Below, piece after piece: positions 1-8,436 of a DNA stretch of 36,082 nt. Location of the stretch: NCBI GenBank assembly GCA_028716825.1, contig JAQUPA010000005.1, positions 1-36,082 of the forward strand, in the 5' to 3' direction. The notes beneath the pieces were generated by a model. That model ran no database searches. It was not told the DNA's origin and saw only the letters and a program-made list of their open reading frames with translations. The position numbers were made by a program, and so were the translations under genes. Positions within the stretch are counted from its first letter, which is position 1; the number at the start of each line of letters is the position of its first letter. Origin of the DNA: Candidatus Paceibacterota bacterium (GTDB lineage: Bacteria; Patescibacteriota; Minisyncoccia; Minisyncoccales; GCA-002788555).

Positions 1-897
1 ATTGAAAAAGCGGGAGACGTAATTCCCAGAGTTGTTAAGATGTTGTTAAATCTTCGTCCGAAAGACGCAAAGAAAATTATATTCCCAAAGAAATGCCCGA
101 TTTGCAATTCAAAAGTTGTAAGACTCCGGGGCGAAGTTGCTCATTATTGTCAAAATAAAAAATGTGGAGCAATAAGAAGAAGTCATCTTTATTATTTTGT
201 TTCAAAAAAAGCATTTGATATTGAGGGTTTGGGCCCCAAAATTCTTGATAAGTTAATGGACGAGGGTTTAATTTCTGATTCTCCAGACCTTTTTTTATTA
301 AAAGAGGGTGATCTTGAACCGCTTGAAAGATTTGCAGAAAAAGCAGCAAGTAATATCGTTAGTGCTATTTCCAATTCAAAAAAAATTACAATTTCGCGTC
401 TTTTAATCGCTTGTGGTATAAAGTATATAGGCGAAGAAACAGCCGAGCTTTTAGCAGAAGAATTTGCTGGAGAAATTAAAAATATTAATAGCTTCATTAA
501 TCTATTTCAGAAAATGTCACTTGAGGATTTAGAATTCATTGATGGAATTGGTTCTAAAGTTGCTTTGAGTATTAAAAATTGGTTTAAAAAGGAAGAGAAT
601 GTCAAATTTTTAAATAATCTTAATAAAGTCGGGGTTACTTTAGAACCTAGAGAAGGAACGAAATTGGGAGATAAATTGAAAGAAAAATTATTTATCTTTA
701 CGGGAGATTTAGATTCTATGCCTCGGGATAAGGCGAAAGAAAGAGTAAAGTTATTTTCAGGAAAAGTTACAAATAGTGTTTCAAAAAATACAACCTATAT
801 TGTAGTTGGTAAAAACCCAGGATCAAAACTTGAAAAAGCAAAAAAATTAGGAATAAAAATTTTAAACGAGAAAAAATTTTTAGAAATGATAAAATAA
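1..897 (+). CDS. ligA: NAD-dependent DNA ligase LigA, C-terminal part (5' end outside window)
   Basis: LigA seals nicks in replication and repair using NAD+. The window enters the gene in frame: codons 1-13 read IEKAGDVIPRVVK, the conserved end of the OB-fold, so the ATG at 40 is internal and not the start. The 298 visible residues hold a four-Cys zinc finger (C32, C35, C50, C55 of the fragment), a helix-hairpin-helix region (about 60-210) and a C-terminal BRCT domain (about 225-298) containing IFTGDL and TYIVVGKNPGSK. The adenylation domain lies upstream of the window. The gene ends in TAA, and a 34-codon ORF follows 4 nt later. Family assignment is secure from the domain order. Confidence 0.96.
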   Translation: MEKAGDVIPRVVKMLLNLRPKDAKKIIFPKKCPICNSKVVRLRGEVAHYCQNKKCGAIRRSHLYYFVSKKAFDIEGLGPKILDKLMDEGLISDSPDLFLLKEGDLEPLERFAEKAASNIVSAISNSKKITISRLLIACGIKYIGEETAELLAEEFAGEIKNINSFINLFQKMSLEDLEFIDGIGSKVALSIKNWFKKEENVKFLNNLNKVGVTLEPREGTKLGDKLKEKLFIFTGDLDSMPRDKAKERVKLFSGKVTNSVSKNTTYIVVGKNPGSKLEKAKKLGIKILNEKKFLEMIK

Positions 898-901
898 ACA
901 A

Positions 902-1006
902 ATGCTAACTCCAGCAACGAGAGTCGTAAAAAAAATTAACATTCTCCTCGGGTGGCTTTTATTTTTATTGATAGTTTTTACTGTTTTCTTTTTGATATTT
1001 TTCTAA
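902..1006 (+). CDS. Tiny single-pass membrane protein (34 aa), hypothetical
   Basis: A 34-codon ORF lies between ligA and rodA, starting 4 nt after the ligA stop and ending 6 nt before the rodA start. It begins MLTPATRVVKKINILLG and continues as about 18 almost purely hydrophobic residues (LLFLLIVFTVFF) to the C-terminus, giving one predicted transmembrane helix with a basic N-terminal face. I recognise no family. The tight packing and clean hydrophobic profile favour a real small membrane protein. The length is short enough that chance is possible, and no Shine-Dalgarno is visible. Co-transcription with rodA is inferred from spacing. Confidence 0.45.
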   Translation: MLTPATRVVKKINILLGWLLFLLIVFTVFFLIFF

Positions 1007-1012
1007 TTTAAA

Positions 1013-2152
1013 ATGACTAAGTTAATTTATTCAAAAAAATTAAAAAAATTTGATTGGTTTCTGCTTATTCTTGTAGTTGTACTTTCTCTAATAGGAATTT
1101 TGATTTTTTATAGCCTTGGCCTTGCTAATGGGGATTTCTCTTTTTTTTCAAAACAAATAATTTTTTTAATAATTGGTATTTTATTTGTTTTATTTCTACC
1201 AATTTTGGATTTTAGAGCAGTAAAAGAAAGCTCTCTTTTTACTTTCTTTCTTTACGCTGTATCTATCTTGCTTTTGATTGGTCTTTTCTTTTTTGGTAAA
1301 GAAATAAGAGGCGTTAGGGCCTGGTATGCTTTTGGTAATTTTACTCTTGAGCCGGTAGAATTTATAAAAATAGTTTTTATTTTACTTTTTGCAAAGTATT
1401 TTTCTTCTCGCCACATTGAAATGTACCATAAAGAACATATTGTATTATCTGCTGCTTATGCTTTCCTGCCAGCTGCTCTGGTATTTTTGCAGCCCGATTT
1501 TGGATCGGCTGCAATTCTTTTGATGATTTGGTTTGGAATGATGCTTGTGTCTGGTATTAAACGAAAGCACCTTTTTGCAATTTTAGCCATTGGAATTATC
1601 GCTGCCCTTATTTTTTGGAATTTTATTTTAGCAGTGGAGCAAAAAGAAAGAATTTCGACTTTTCTTGAGCCATATATTAATCCTCAAGGAACCTATCTTG
1701 ATCCAGAAGGAAGCGGTTATCATATTTATCAATCAACTATTGCTGTTGGAAGTGGTGGATTTTTTGGTAAGGGATTTTCTGAACCCTATACACAGGCAAA
1801 ACTTGGTTTTTTACCAGAAGCTGAGACAGATTTTATCTTTGCCACGACCTGTGAGATGTTTGGAATTTTGGGTATTTTTATAATATTTTTATTGTATTTT
1901 TTAATATTTTGGAGACTTTTTAAAATAGCGAAAGAATCAAAAGATAATTTTTCAAGACTTGTAGTTTCTGGTTTTATGATATTACTCGGCGCTGGCGCTT
2001 TTGTGAATATTGCAATGAATGTTGGCCTTTTGCCAATTACTGGAGTTCCGTTGCCGTTTTTAAGCTATGGTGGCTCCAGTATTATTTCTTTATTTATCGG
2101 AATTGGTATAATAGAGAGCATAAAAGTGCATAGCGAGAAATATGCATTATAA
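1013..2152 (+). CDS. rodA: RodA, SEDS-family peptidoglycan polymerase
   Basis: RodA is a SEDS glycosyltransferase that polymerises lipid II into glycan strands for lateral wall growth, working with a class B PBP and MreBCD. This 379-aa protein has about ten hydrophobic segments. Its conserved extracellular block includes GSGGFFGKG and LPEAETDFIF. D273 in that block matches the essential Asp of the family, and PLPFLSYGGSS near the C-terminus is the other SEDS signature. Length is normal for RodA (about 370). The stop overlaps the next gene, a wall hydrolase, by 11 bp, which suggests synthesis and cleavage are co-expressed. FtsW is the alternative, but the length and EIRGVRAWY pattern favour RodA. 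Confidence 0.93.
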   Translation: MTKLIYSKKLKKFDWFLLILVVVLSLIGILIFYSLGLANGDFSFFSKQIIFLIIGILFVLFLPILDFRAVKESSLFTFFLYAVSILLLIGLFFFGKEIRGVRAWYAFGNFTLEPVEFIKIVFILLFAKYFSSRHIEMYHKEHIVLSAAYAFLPAALVFLQPDFGSAAILLMIWFGMMLVSGIKRKHLFAILAIGIIAALIFWNFILAVEQKERISTFLEPYINPQGTYLDPEGSGYHIYQSTIAVGSGGFFGKGFSEPYTQAKLGFLPEAETDFIFATTCEMFGILGIFIIFLLYFLIFWRLFKIAKESKDNFSRLVVSGFMILLGAGAFVNIAMNVGLLPITGVPLPFLSYGGSSIISLFIGIGIIESIKVHSEKYAL

Positions 2153-3455
2153 AAAGCTTTTAATATTATTTTTCCTATTTATTTTAACCCTTTCTTTTAA
2201 AGGGACTGTTTTTTCTGCGAAAATAAATTGTCAAACATATAAAAATACCTGTCCTGACGAAAGTTTAATTCCTCAGATTAAAAAAAGTTGCGGAAGTAGT
2301 ATTTTAGATTCGGTTTATGCAACATGCGCTAAAGAAAAATCAGAGATTGAGAAGGAGAAGAAGGATGTTGATTTGTATTTATCAAACTTAAATTATGAGA
2401 TTAAAGACATTAATGCTGAGATTATAAATGCCGAGTCAAGCTTGGATGATATCGATAAGGCGCTTTCTAAAATAAATAAAGCGCTTAACCAACAAAAAGG
2501 TACTTTATCTGTAGCTCTTCGTCAGATTTATGAGTATGATACTAATTCTTACATTGAAATTTTTCTTGGCAATAAAAGTTTGGCCGAATTTAGTAATAAA
2601 ATAGCAGAGGTTGAGGATATTCAAAAACGCCTTGGTTATTCAGTTCGAGGGGTTAGGGAATTAAAAGAAAAACTTGAGAAAAAAAAAGCAGAACGATTTA
2701 AATATAGACAAGTCCAGGAAATATCAAGGCAGAACTTAGCAATTAAAAGAGATCAACAGCAGTATTTACTTTCTCAATTAAAATCAGAGATAAAAGAGTT
2801 GAAAGCAGCAATGGGAAAGATTCAGAGTTATTTAACTTTTTGGAGTACGGGGGATTTAAGTTGGTCTGGGATATTTACGACAGTAAATACTGCATCTAAA
2901 CTAACAAAAGTGAGACCAGCTTTACTTTTAGGAACTTTAAGAGCTGAAAGTGTTTATGGTAATTATCTTAGTAGTTGTCCTGGTGGTTATAAGAAGTGCA
3001 TGAATGCAACAGAAAAAAATTATTTTGAAGAAATTACTAAACGTCTTTGTAATGCATATGGTTCTACAGGAAAGTTTAATTATTGCAAACCAGAAATTTT
3101 ACCAGTTTCATATGGTGCAGCAATGGGGTTTGCTCAATTTATTCCTTCAACATGGGAATTAGATATATATAAATGTCAGAGTAGTGTGAAATCTACATTT
3201 CCTGGTAAAGTACCGAATCCTTATATGTTTAACCATGCCATGGTTGCGATGGCTAGTTATCTTGGTAATGCCGGAGCAAGAAATAGTAAAAATGAAAGAG
3301 GAGCTATTCGTGCGTACAATAAGGACTCTAAATATATCGAAAATGTTTTAGAGTATACTCGACAATGGCAATCTTTAATAGATGTTTGTGGATTAGATTT
3401 AAATTGTCCTAAGATGAGAGAAAAACTAGAGGGGAGTGGAATACCATTAAGATAA
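2142..3455 (+). CDS. Secreted coiled-coil protein with lytic transglycosylase (MltB/SLT-like) domain
   Basis: A 437-aa exported protein. Residues 1-25 form a signal peptide (basic start, then a hydrophobic run ending FSA). Residues about 55-225 are a Lys/Glu-rich coiled coil resembling those of EnvC/CwlO-type wall hydrolases. Residues about 245-420 resemble the MltB/SLT lytic transglycosylase fold. The candidate catalytic Glu is E269 in LGTLRAESVYG, followed by AAMGFAQFIPSTW and a late NPYMFNHAMVAMASYL block, both typical of the family. Transglycosylases cleave glycan strands to 1,6-anhydroMurNAc. It overlaps the end of rodA, so the pair probably forms a wall-growth unit. The exact subfamily is uncertain. 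Confidence 0.8.
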   Translation: MHYKKLLILFFLFILTLSFKGTVFSAKINCQTYKNTCPDESLIPQIKKSCGSSILDSVYATCAKEKSEIEKEKKDVDLYLSNLNYEIKDINAEIINAESSLDDIDKALSKINKALNQQKGTLSVALRQIYEYDTNSYIEIFLGNKSLAEFSNKIAEVEDIQKRLGYSVRGVRELKEKLEKKKAERFKYRQVQEISRQNLAIKRDQQQYLLSQLKSEIKELKAAMGKIQSYLTFWSTGDLSWSGIFTTVNTASKLTKVRPALLLGTLRAESVYGNYLSSCPGGYKKCMNATEKNYFEEITKRLCNAYGSTGKFNYCKPEILPVSYGAAMGFAQFIPSTWELDIYKCQSSVKSTFPGKVPNPYMFNHAMVAMASYLGNAGARNSKNERGAIRAYNKDSKYIENVLEYTRQWQSLIDVCGLDLNCPKMREKLEGSGIPLR

Positions 3456-3470
3456 AATTTATTCAAATGA

Positions 3471-3496
3471 AAAACCGCCTTCCTTGGCGATTTTTT
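3471..3496. terminator. Bidirectional terminator between convergent genes
   Basis: An A-tract, a CGCC (3476-3479) / GGCG (3486-3489) stem with a 6-nt loop, then a T-tract. Flanking A and T runs on both sides let it work for the transglycosylase gene on + and prfA on -. The stem is short. Confidence 0.6.
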
Positions 3497-4532
3497 ATTC
3501 TAAATTTTCTTTTAGAGATTTTATTAATTCTTCTAAATTTCCCTGGAAAATATTTTCAATATGTCCCCAGGATTTCTTAATTCTATGGTCTGTAATTCTA
3601 TCCTGGGGGAAATTATACGTACGTATTTTTTCAGCCCTCATTCTCCTTTTAACTTTACTTTTTTTCTCTTTATCCATTTCTTCTTCTTCTTTTTCTTTTT
3701 CAAGGTCATATAGTCTTATTCGCAAGACCGACATTGCGTTTTCTCTGTTTGCAACCTGAGTTCTTGCACTTTGCGAAGTTGCCATAATTCCTGTTGGAAT
3801 ATGACTAATCCTTACAGCGCTTTCTCTACGATTTACATATTGTCCTCCGGGACCCGACGCGCGGTATACATCCACCCTTATGTCCTGGGGGTTAATTTCA
3901 ATATCTTTTTCTTTTGGTTTTGGAAGTACTATAACACTTACAGTTGAGGTATGAATTCTCCCTGACTTTTCTGTTTCTGGTATCCTCTGAACCCTATGAA
4001 CTCCGCTTTCATATTTTAAGTTACCCTCGACTTCATTTCCTTTTATATCAAAAGATATTTCTTTAAATCCGCCAAGATCTGTTAAATGGCAGGCAAGAAC
4101 ATTCAAGCTCCATCCCATTTTTTGGGCATATCTTTGATACATTTCAAAGAGGGTTTTTCCGAAAAGAGCAGCTTCTTCGCCACCGGCCCCAGCCCTTATT
4201 TCAATTAAAACTTCATTACTTAGTTCTTCTTTTGGGTTAGTTTCTTTTTCTATTTCTTCTTCCAGTTTTTTATTTTTTCCTTCAAGAACTTTTATTTCCT
4301 CATTTGCTAATTTTTTTAATTCTTCATCTTCTTCTTTTTCTAGAATTTCTTTGTTTTCTTTAAGCGCTTTTTTGTTTTTTTCTAATTCTTCTATTTTTGA
4401 TATGCTATTTTGCAACAAAGCGAGTCTTTTTGAAATTTTACCATATTCTTTTCTATCTAAAGAAAGCTCAGGATTGCTGAGCTTTCTTTGCAGTTCTTTA
4501 TATTCTTCTTTTAATTTTTTATCATCAATCAT
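3495..4532 (-). CDS. prfA: Peptide chain release factor 1
   Basis: RF1 recognises UAA and UAG in the ribosomal A site and triggers peptidyl-tRNA hydrolysis. The 345-aa protein has an N-terminal coiled coil (about 1-100), the [14 protein letters not shown] block, and P185-E186-T187, which fits the PxT recognition motif of RF1 rather than the SPF motif of RF2. The catalytic GGQ is at 229-231 within [16 protein letters not shown]. Length is slightly short of the usual 355-360. The start overlaps the rpmE stop as ATGA (4529-4532), so the two are translationally coupled, an arrangement also common in other bacteria. Its terminator lies at 3471-3496. Confidence 0.96.
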   Translation of the reverse strand: MIDDKKLKEEYKELQRKLSNPELSLDRKEYGKISKRLALLQNSISKIEELEKNKKALKENKEILEKEEDEELKKLANEEIKVLEGKNKKLEEEIEKETNPKEELSNEVLIEIRAGAGGEEAALFGKTLFEMYQRYAQKMGWSLNVLACHLTDLGGFKEISFDIKGNEVEGNLKYESGVHRVQRIPETEKSGRIHTSTVSVIVLPKPKEKDIEINPQDIRVDVYRASGPGGQYVNRRESAVRISHIPTGIMATSQSARTQVANRENAMSVLRIRLYDLEKEKEEEEMDKEKKSKVKRRMRAEKIRTYNFPQDRITDHRIKKSWGHIENIFQGNLEELIKSLKENLE

Positions 4533-4756
4533 CTTTTCTTCTTTTGGAGATCTTTTGTTTTTTCTAATCTTTTCTTGAATTTCTCTACCTGTCCTGCGGT
4601 ATCAACAATTTTTGATTTTCCGGTGTAGAAAGGATGACATTTTGAGCAGATTTCAACTTCCATTTCTTTTTTTGTTGCGGGAATATTAAAAACAGCTCCA
4701 CAGGCGCAACGGGTTACAGAGTCTTTATAATATTTTGGATGAATGTCTTTTTTCAT
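4529..4756 (-). CDS. rpmE: 50S ribosomal protein L31
   Basis: L31 bridges the large and small ribosomal subunits near the central protuberance. The 75-aa sequence has the zinc-binding C+ form: C17, C19, C37 and C40, with [11 protein letters not shown] characteristic of the family. It is the promoter-proximal gene of the rpmE-prfA pair. Its stop codon is TGA, direct evidence that UGA is a stop here and that this is not a Gracilibacteria/SR1-type code. Such a zinc form often serves as a zinc reserve in bacteria; whether a zinc-free paralogue exists elsewhere is not visible. Confidence 0.96.
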   Translation of the reverse strand: MKKDIHPKYYKDSVTRCACGAVFNIPATKKEMEVEICSKCHPFYTGKSKIVDTAGQVEKFKKRLEKTKDLQKKKR

Positions 4757-4789
4757 TTTTAGTTAAATTTACAATAGTTAAAATATCAT

Positions 4790-4795
4790 ATTATA
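4790..4795 (-). promoter_or_regulatory. Probable -10 box for rpmE-prfA
   Basis: On the minus strand this reads TATAAT, a perfect -10, about 34 nt upstream of the rpmE start. The matching -35 at 17-18 nt is weak. An alternative reading uses TTGATT just upstream with a poorer -10 (TATTTT). Confidence 0.4.
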
Positions 4796-4824
4796 CGTTT
4801 GAAATCAAGGGAAAACAGAATCTT

Positions 4825-4905
4825 GAATAATGAATTCTGAATTCCGAGTTATGCTTTATAATTCCGATACATTTTGAAAACTGCTTTATTCGTAATTCAT
4901 TATTC
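4825..4905. repeat. Inverted repeat in the rpmE-rpsB divergent spacer
   Basis: The 244-bp spacer between divergent rpmE and rpsB holds no gene. It contains a perfect 12-bp inverted repeat, GAATAATGAATT (4825-4836) and AATTCATTATTC (4894-4905). Smaller direct repeats lie inside and beside it: AATTCCGA occurs twice (about 4840-4867) and ATTCGTAATTCA twice (4889-4914). It resembles degenerate repetitive DNA rather than coding sequence. Confidence 0.5.
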
Positions 4906-4923
4906 GTAATTCAGCTTTATATT

Positions 4924-4952
4924 TTGACATTTTTTGCTTCTTTTGCTAATAT
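4924..4952 (+). promoter_or_regulatory. Promoter for rpsB-tsf
   Basis: A perfect TTGACA (-35, 4924-4929), a 17-nt spacer, then TAATAT (4947-4952) preceded by TGC, an extended -10. Transcription would start near 4959. A short hairpin ACTTG-CAA-CAAGT (4961-4973) followed by a T-run lies in the leader and could act in attenuation. A strong Shine-Dalgarno GGAGGT (4987-4992) precedes the rpsB ATG by 8 nt, unusual for this window, where most genes lack one. Confidence 0.7.
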
Positions 4953-5000
4953 TATTTTTGACTTGCAACAAGTTGTTTTTAATTACGGAGGTCTATTTTT

Positions 5001-5735
5001 ATGATTGAAAAAAAAGCAAAAGAAAAAAAAGAAACAAAAAGCGTGCCCAAGGAAGAAGAGGTAGCTGTTTTTGATAAAAGCACAAAAGCAATGTTTGAGA
5101 AGGGTTTGCATTTTGGACATTCACATTCAAAAAAACATCCTAAAATGGAGCCATTTATTTACGGAATGAGAAATAACATTGATATTATAGATCTTTCTGA
5201 GGCTCAAAAGTGCTTTAAAAAAACGTTAGATTTTCTTAAAGAGAAGAAAAAAGAAAAAGCTCTGATATTTTTTGTCGGCACAAAAGTTTCTGCCAGGAAA
5301 TTAATTAAGGAAAAAGCAGAAAAACTTGGCATACCTTATGTTATAGAAAGGTGGCTTGGCGGGACCTTAACAAACTTTGAAGTTATTAAAAAAAGAATTG
5401 ACTTTCTGAAAGATATGGAAGAGAAAAGAAAGAAAGGAGAATTTGAGAAATATACAAAAAAAGAAAGACTAAGGATCGATCAACAAATCGAGAAGATCGA
5501 TAAAAGGGCAGGCGGTTTAAGGAAATTAAACAGACTGCCAGACCTTTTATTTGTTATAGACGTTAAGAAGGAAAAAATAGCGATAGAAGAAGCAAAAAAG
5601 AAAAATATTAACGTTGTTGGTATTTGTGATACCGACGGAGATCCCACAATGGTTGATTATTTTATCCCCGCGAATGATGAGGGTATTGCTTCTTTAAAGT
5701 ATATTTTGGGAAAGATTGAAAAAGTGCTATCATAA
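5001..5735 (+). CDS. rpsB: 30S ribosomal protein S2
   Basis: S2 binds late in 30S assembly near the S1 site. The 244-aa product has the family blocks LHFGHSHSKKHPKMEPFIYG, VGTKVSARKLI, RWLGGTLTNFEVI, and LPDLLFVIDVKKEKIAIEEA followed by GICDTDGDPTMVDYFIPAND. A charged N-terminal tail of about 28 residues (Lys/Glu-rich) precedes the usual start of homology. The Shine-Dalgarno and promoter immediately upstream support this start. It is followed by tsf, the near-universal rpsB-tsf pair. Confidence 0.97.
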   Translation: MIEKKAKEKKETKSVPKEEEVAVFDKSTKAMFEKGLHFGHSHSKKHPKMEPFIYGMRNNIDIIDLSEAQKCFKKTLDFLKEKKKEKALIFFVGTKVSARKLIKEKAEKLGIPYVIERWLGGTLTNFEVIKKRIDFLKDMEEKRKKGEFEKYTKKERLRIDQQIEKIDKRAGGLRKLNRLPDLLFVIDVKKEKIAIEEAKKKNINVVGICDTDGDPTMVDYFIPANDEGIASLKYILGKIEKVLS

Positions 5736-5762
5736 ATATTGTTTAATAAATTAATAAAGCAT

Positions 5763-6215
5763 ATGAAAATATCCATTGAAGATGTAAAGAAACTCCGCAA
5801 CGAAACTAATATTTCAGTTGCTGAGTGTAAAAAAGCCCTCGAAGAAGCAAAGGGTGATTTTAAAAAGGCCTTGGGAATTCTTAAAAAGAAAGGGGCTGAG
5901 ATTTTAGAAAAAAAGAAGATGCGAGAGACCAAAGAGGGACTTGTAGGCGCTTATTTACATCAAAACGGAAAAATAGGTTCTTTAGTTAAGGTTTCTTGTG
6001 AGAGCGATTTTGTTGCGCGAAATGAAATTTTTAAGAATTTCGTTCATGAAGTTGCTATGCAAATTGCTGCCATGGATCCAAAAGATGTAAAAGAACTCGA
6101 ATCTCAGTTATTTATTAAAGACGTTAAAAGAACTATTAAGGATTTAACCGAAGAAGTTATTTCAAAAGTTGGAGAGAATGTCAAAATAGAAGAATTTAAA
6201 AGGATAGAAGTATAA
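5763..6215 (+). CDS. tsf: Elongation factor Ts, short form
   Basis: EF-Ts is the nucleotide exchange factor for EF-Tu. I chose the ATG at 5763 (MKISIEDVKKLRNE) because homology begins there; a TTG at 5739 would add eight residues with no family match. The 150-aa product has the N-terminal UBA-like domain (NISVAECKKALEEAKGDF, about 15-40) that contacts EF-Tu and one core subdomain (SCESDFVARNEIFKNFVHEV, about 78-100). The second core subdomain present in E. coli EF-Ts (283 aa) is missing, as in the short Thermus-type protein. No Shine-Dalgarno is visible; it probably follows rpsB on the same transcript. Confidence 0.93.
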   Translation: MKISIEDVKKLRNETNISVAECKKALEEAKGDFKKALGILKKKGAEILEKKKMRETKEGLVGAYLHQNGKIGSLVKVSCESDFVARNEIFKNFVHEVAMQIAAMDPKDVKELESQLFIKDVKRTIKDLTEEVISKVGENVKIEEFKRIEV

Positions 6216-6235
6216 TCTTTCCCATTTTAAAAAAT

Positions 6236-6604
6236 ATGTCCTCCATTGCTATTTGTCAAATTATTTTTGGATTTTCAATTTTTGGACTACTATTTATTTT
6301 TTCTCGTAATTTGCCCCTTATTCCAGATTACGAGGTAAAATATGTTCCAAAAGAGAAAAGAGTTTCTTTTAGGCTTAGAAGAAATGTTACAGAAGGTAAG
6401 ATTAAAACTAGCCACAAAGCTCATAAATTCCAAGAAAAAATAACTAGTCGTTTGAGGGTTGTTGTTTTAAAAATAGACAACTATCTATCTTCAAGGTTGC
6501 AAAAAGTTAGAGAAAGGAGATTCCACTTGGAAAATATTTACTTCAAAAAGCATAAGATAGAAAAGAAGACAAAAGATAAAAAAGAAGATAAAAAAGGGGT
6601 ATAA
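6236..6604 (+). CDS. Small single-pass membrane protein, hypothetical
   Basis: A 122-aa protein with one N-terminal hydrophobic segment (about 5-23, ICQIIFGFSIFGLLFIF) followed by a strongly basic, Lys/Arg-rich cytoplasmic-type tail that ends in a KKxKDKKEDKK run. I recognise no domain. It lies 20 nt after tsf and 14 nt before lepA, so it belongs to the same translation-gene run, but a terminator overlaps its 3' end. The basic tail could bind RNA, ribosomes or membrane lipids; this is only inference from composition. Confidence 0.6.
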   Translation: MSSIAICQIIFGFSIFGLLFIFSRNLPLIPDYEVKYVPKEKRVSFRLRRNVTEGKIKTSHKAHKFQEKITSRLRVVVLKIDNYLSSRLQKVRERRFHLENIYFKKHKIEKKTKDKKEDKKGV

Positions 6605-6614
6605 GCCCCTTTTT
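6591..6614 (+). terminator. Intrinsic terminator overlapping the stop codon of the preceding ORF
   Basis: A 9-bp stem AAAAAGGGG (6591-6599) / CCCCTTTTT (6606-6614) with a 6-nt loop that contains the TAA stop of the upstream ORF. The T-tract is part of the stem, so it could act in both directions. It sits only 4 nt before the lepA ATG, so lepA is either read through or transcribed from within this region. Confidence 0.6.
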
Positions 6615-6618
6615 AACT

Positions 6619-8427
6619 ATGGAACAGAAATTAATTCGCAATTTTTGTATTATAAGCCATATTGACCATGGAAAATCAACTTTAGCTGATAGGTTTTTAG
6701 AATTAACAGAGACAATTCCAAAAAGCAAAATGGAAGAGCAGTATCTTGATCGTATGAGCCTTGAAAGAGAACATGGCATTACAATTAAAATGCATCCTTG
6801 TAGAATGGTTTATCCTTTTGAAGAAGAGGAATACATTTTAAATTTAATTGATACACCCGGCCACGTTGATTTTTCTTATGAAGTTTCTCGTGCTTTAGCG
6901 GCAGTTGAGGGAGCGATTTTGTTAGTTGACGCTTCAAAAGGGATTCAAGCTCAAACTATTGCAAATCTTGAGCTTGCCAAAAAAGAAGGACTTTCTATTA
7001 TTCCAGCAATTAACAAAATAGACCTTGCTCATTCCCAGGTTGAGAAAAATAAAAGAGAATTGGCCAATCTTTTAAAAATAAAGGAGGAAGATATTTTGAA
7101 AATATCAGCGAAGGATGGGACCAATGTCGAAGAATTACTCAAAGTTGTTATAGAAAAAGTTCCACCTCCAAAAATTCCAGAAAATCAGGGAACTCGAGCT
7201 CTTATTTTTGATTCAAAATATGATTCTTTTCAGGGCGTGGTTGCTTTTGTTAGGGTAGTTGAGGGAGAGATCAAAAAAAGAGATGAGTTTATACTTCTGC
7301 AGAAGAAAAAAGAGGGCGAAGTGAAAGAAATTGGCTATTTTGTTCCAGATCTTTCTCCAAAAGAAAATCTTTCTACGGGCATGATAGGATATGTAAAAAC
7401 TGGAATGAAAAATCCAGAAGACGTCAGGATAGGGGACACGATTTTTATAAAAGAAAAAAAACAAAAGGCAGAAGAGAAGAAAGTTTTACCACTTGCAGGA
7501 TATAAAGAACCCGAGACAATGATATTTAGTTCTATTTTTCCAAAAGAGCCTACAACTTTTGCTGAAATCAAAGAAGCCATAGAAGAGCTTCATCTTTCTG
7601 ATCCATCTTTTTCTTTCGAAGAAGAAAGAAAAAAAATGATTGGCATTGGTTTCCGTTGCGGTTTTTTAGGAATTTTACATTTTGAAATAATTCTTGAAAG
7701 ATTAAAAAAAGACTATAAGTTAAATATAGTCGTTGTAAGGCCAACAGTTCCTTTCAGGATTGTTTTAAAAAATGGCGAGGAAGAGAACATTTCTTCTGCG
7801 GAAGATTTTCCTGAGCCAAGTTTTATAGAAAAGATAGAAGAACCTTGGGTAAAGCTTGAAATTATAACTCCTAAAGATTATTTTAATGATATTTTACAGC
7901 TATTTCGTCCCTTTAAAATAAATTTTATTTCAAGTGAAAATTTTGGTGAGGAAAAGTTAAAAATTAATTGTGGAATGCCTTTTCGTAAATTAATTGAAAA
8001 TTTTTACGATAAGTTAAAAAGTATTTCTCAGGGCTTTGCTTCTATGAGTTTTGATTTTCTTTGCTGGAAGGAAGCAGAACTTTTAAAGATGGATATATTG
8101 GTTTTGAAAGAAAAGGAACCATCTCTTTCAAAAATTGTAGAAAAATCAGAATTAGAAAAAGAAGCAAGAGAAACAGTAGAGAAAATAAAGAAGATTTTTC
8201 CTTCGCAGCTTTTTTCAGTCCCGATTCAGGCAGCAGTAGGGGGTAAGATTATTGCAAGAGAAACTGTTAAAGCAAAAAGGAAAGATGTAACAGCTTCGCT
8301 TTACGGAGGAGATGTCACAAGAAAAAAGAAGTTATTAAAAAAACAAAAAAAGGGTAAAGAAAAACTTGCCCTAAAGGCAAAAATTTCTGTCCCAAGCGAG
8401 GTTGTGATAAAATTATTAAAAGAATAA
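6619..8427 (+). CDS. lepA: Elongation factor 4 (LepA)
   Basis: LepA is a ribosome-bound translational GTPase linked to back-translocation and 30S biogenesis. The 602-aa length is normal. GTPase motifs are clear: G1 SHIDHGKST (13-21), G2 in REHGITIK, G3 DTPGHVDFSYEVSR, G4 NKID and G5 SAKDGT. The C-terminal LepA-specific region includes IGFRCGFLGILHFEII, YKEPETMIFSSIFP and the end block VKAKRKDVTASLYGGDVTRK. It starts 4 nt after a hairpin terminator and is followed 9 nt later by a glycosyltransferase. Confidence 0.98.
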   Translation: MEQKLIRNFCIISHIDHGKSTLADRFLELTETIPKSKMEEQYLDRMSLEREHGITIKMHPCRMVYPFEEEEYILNLIDTPGHVDFSYEVSRALAAVEGAILLVDASKGIQAQTIANLELAKKEGLSIIPAINKIDLAHSQVEKNKRELANLLKIKEEDILKISAKDGTNVEELLKVVIEKVPPPKIPENQGTRALIFDSKYDSFQGVVAFVRVVEGEIKKRDEFILLQKKKEGEVKEIGYFVPDLSPKENLSTGMIGYVKTGMKNPEDVRIGDTIFIKEKKQKAEEKKVLPLAGYKEPETMIFSSIFPKEPTTFAEIKEAIEELHLSDPSFSFEEERKKMIGIGFRCGFLGILHFEIILERLKKDYKLNIVVVRPTVPFRIVLKNGEEENISSAEDFPEPSFIEKIEEPWVKLEIITPKDYFNDILQLFRPFKINFISSENFGEEKLKINCGMPFRKLIENFYDKLKSISQGFASMSFDFLCWKEAELLKMDILVLKEKEPSLSKIVEKSELEKEARETVEKIKKIFPSQLFSVPIQAAVGGKIIARETVKAKRKDVTASLYGGDVTRKKKLLKKQKKGKEKLALKAKISVPSEVVIKLLKE

Positions 8428-8436
8428 AAAGATATT

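Noticed and set aside
3484-3759. A 91-codon open frame on the + strand opposite prfA
   Set aside because: It covers the conserved end of RF1 and begins in the terminator; its Phe/Ser-rich translation looks like antisense shadow.
4529-4531. Recoding of TGA as an amino acid
   Set aside because: TGA at 4529-4531 ends rpmE at its normal length, directly overlapping the prfA start, and no long gene here reads through TGA.
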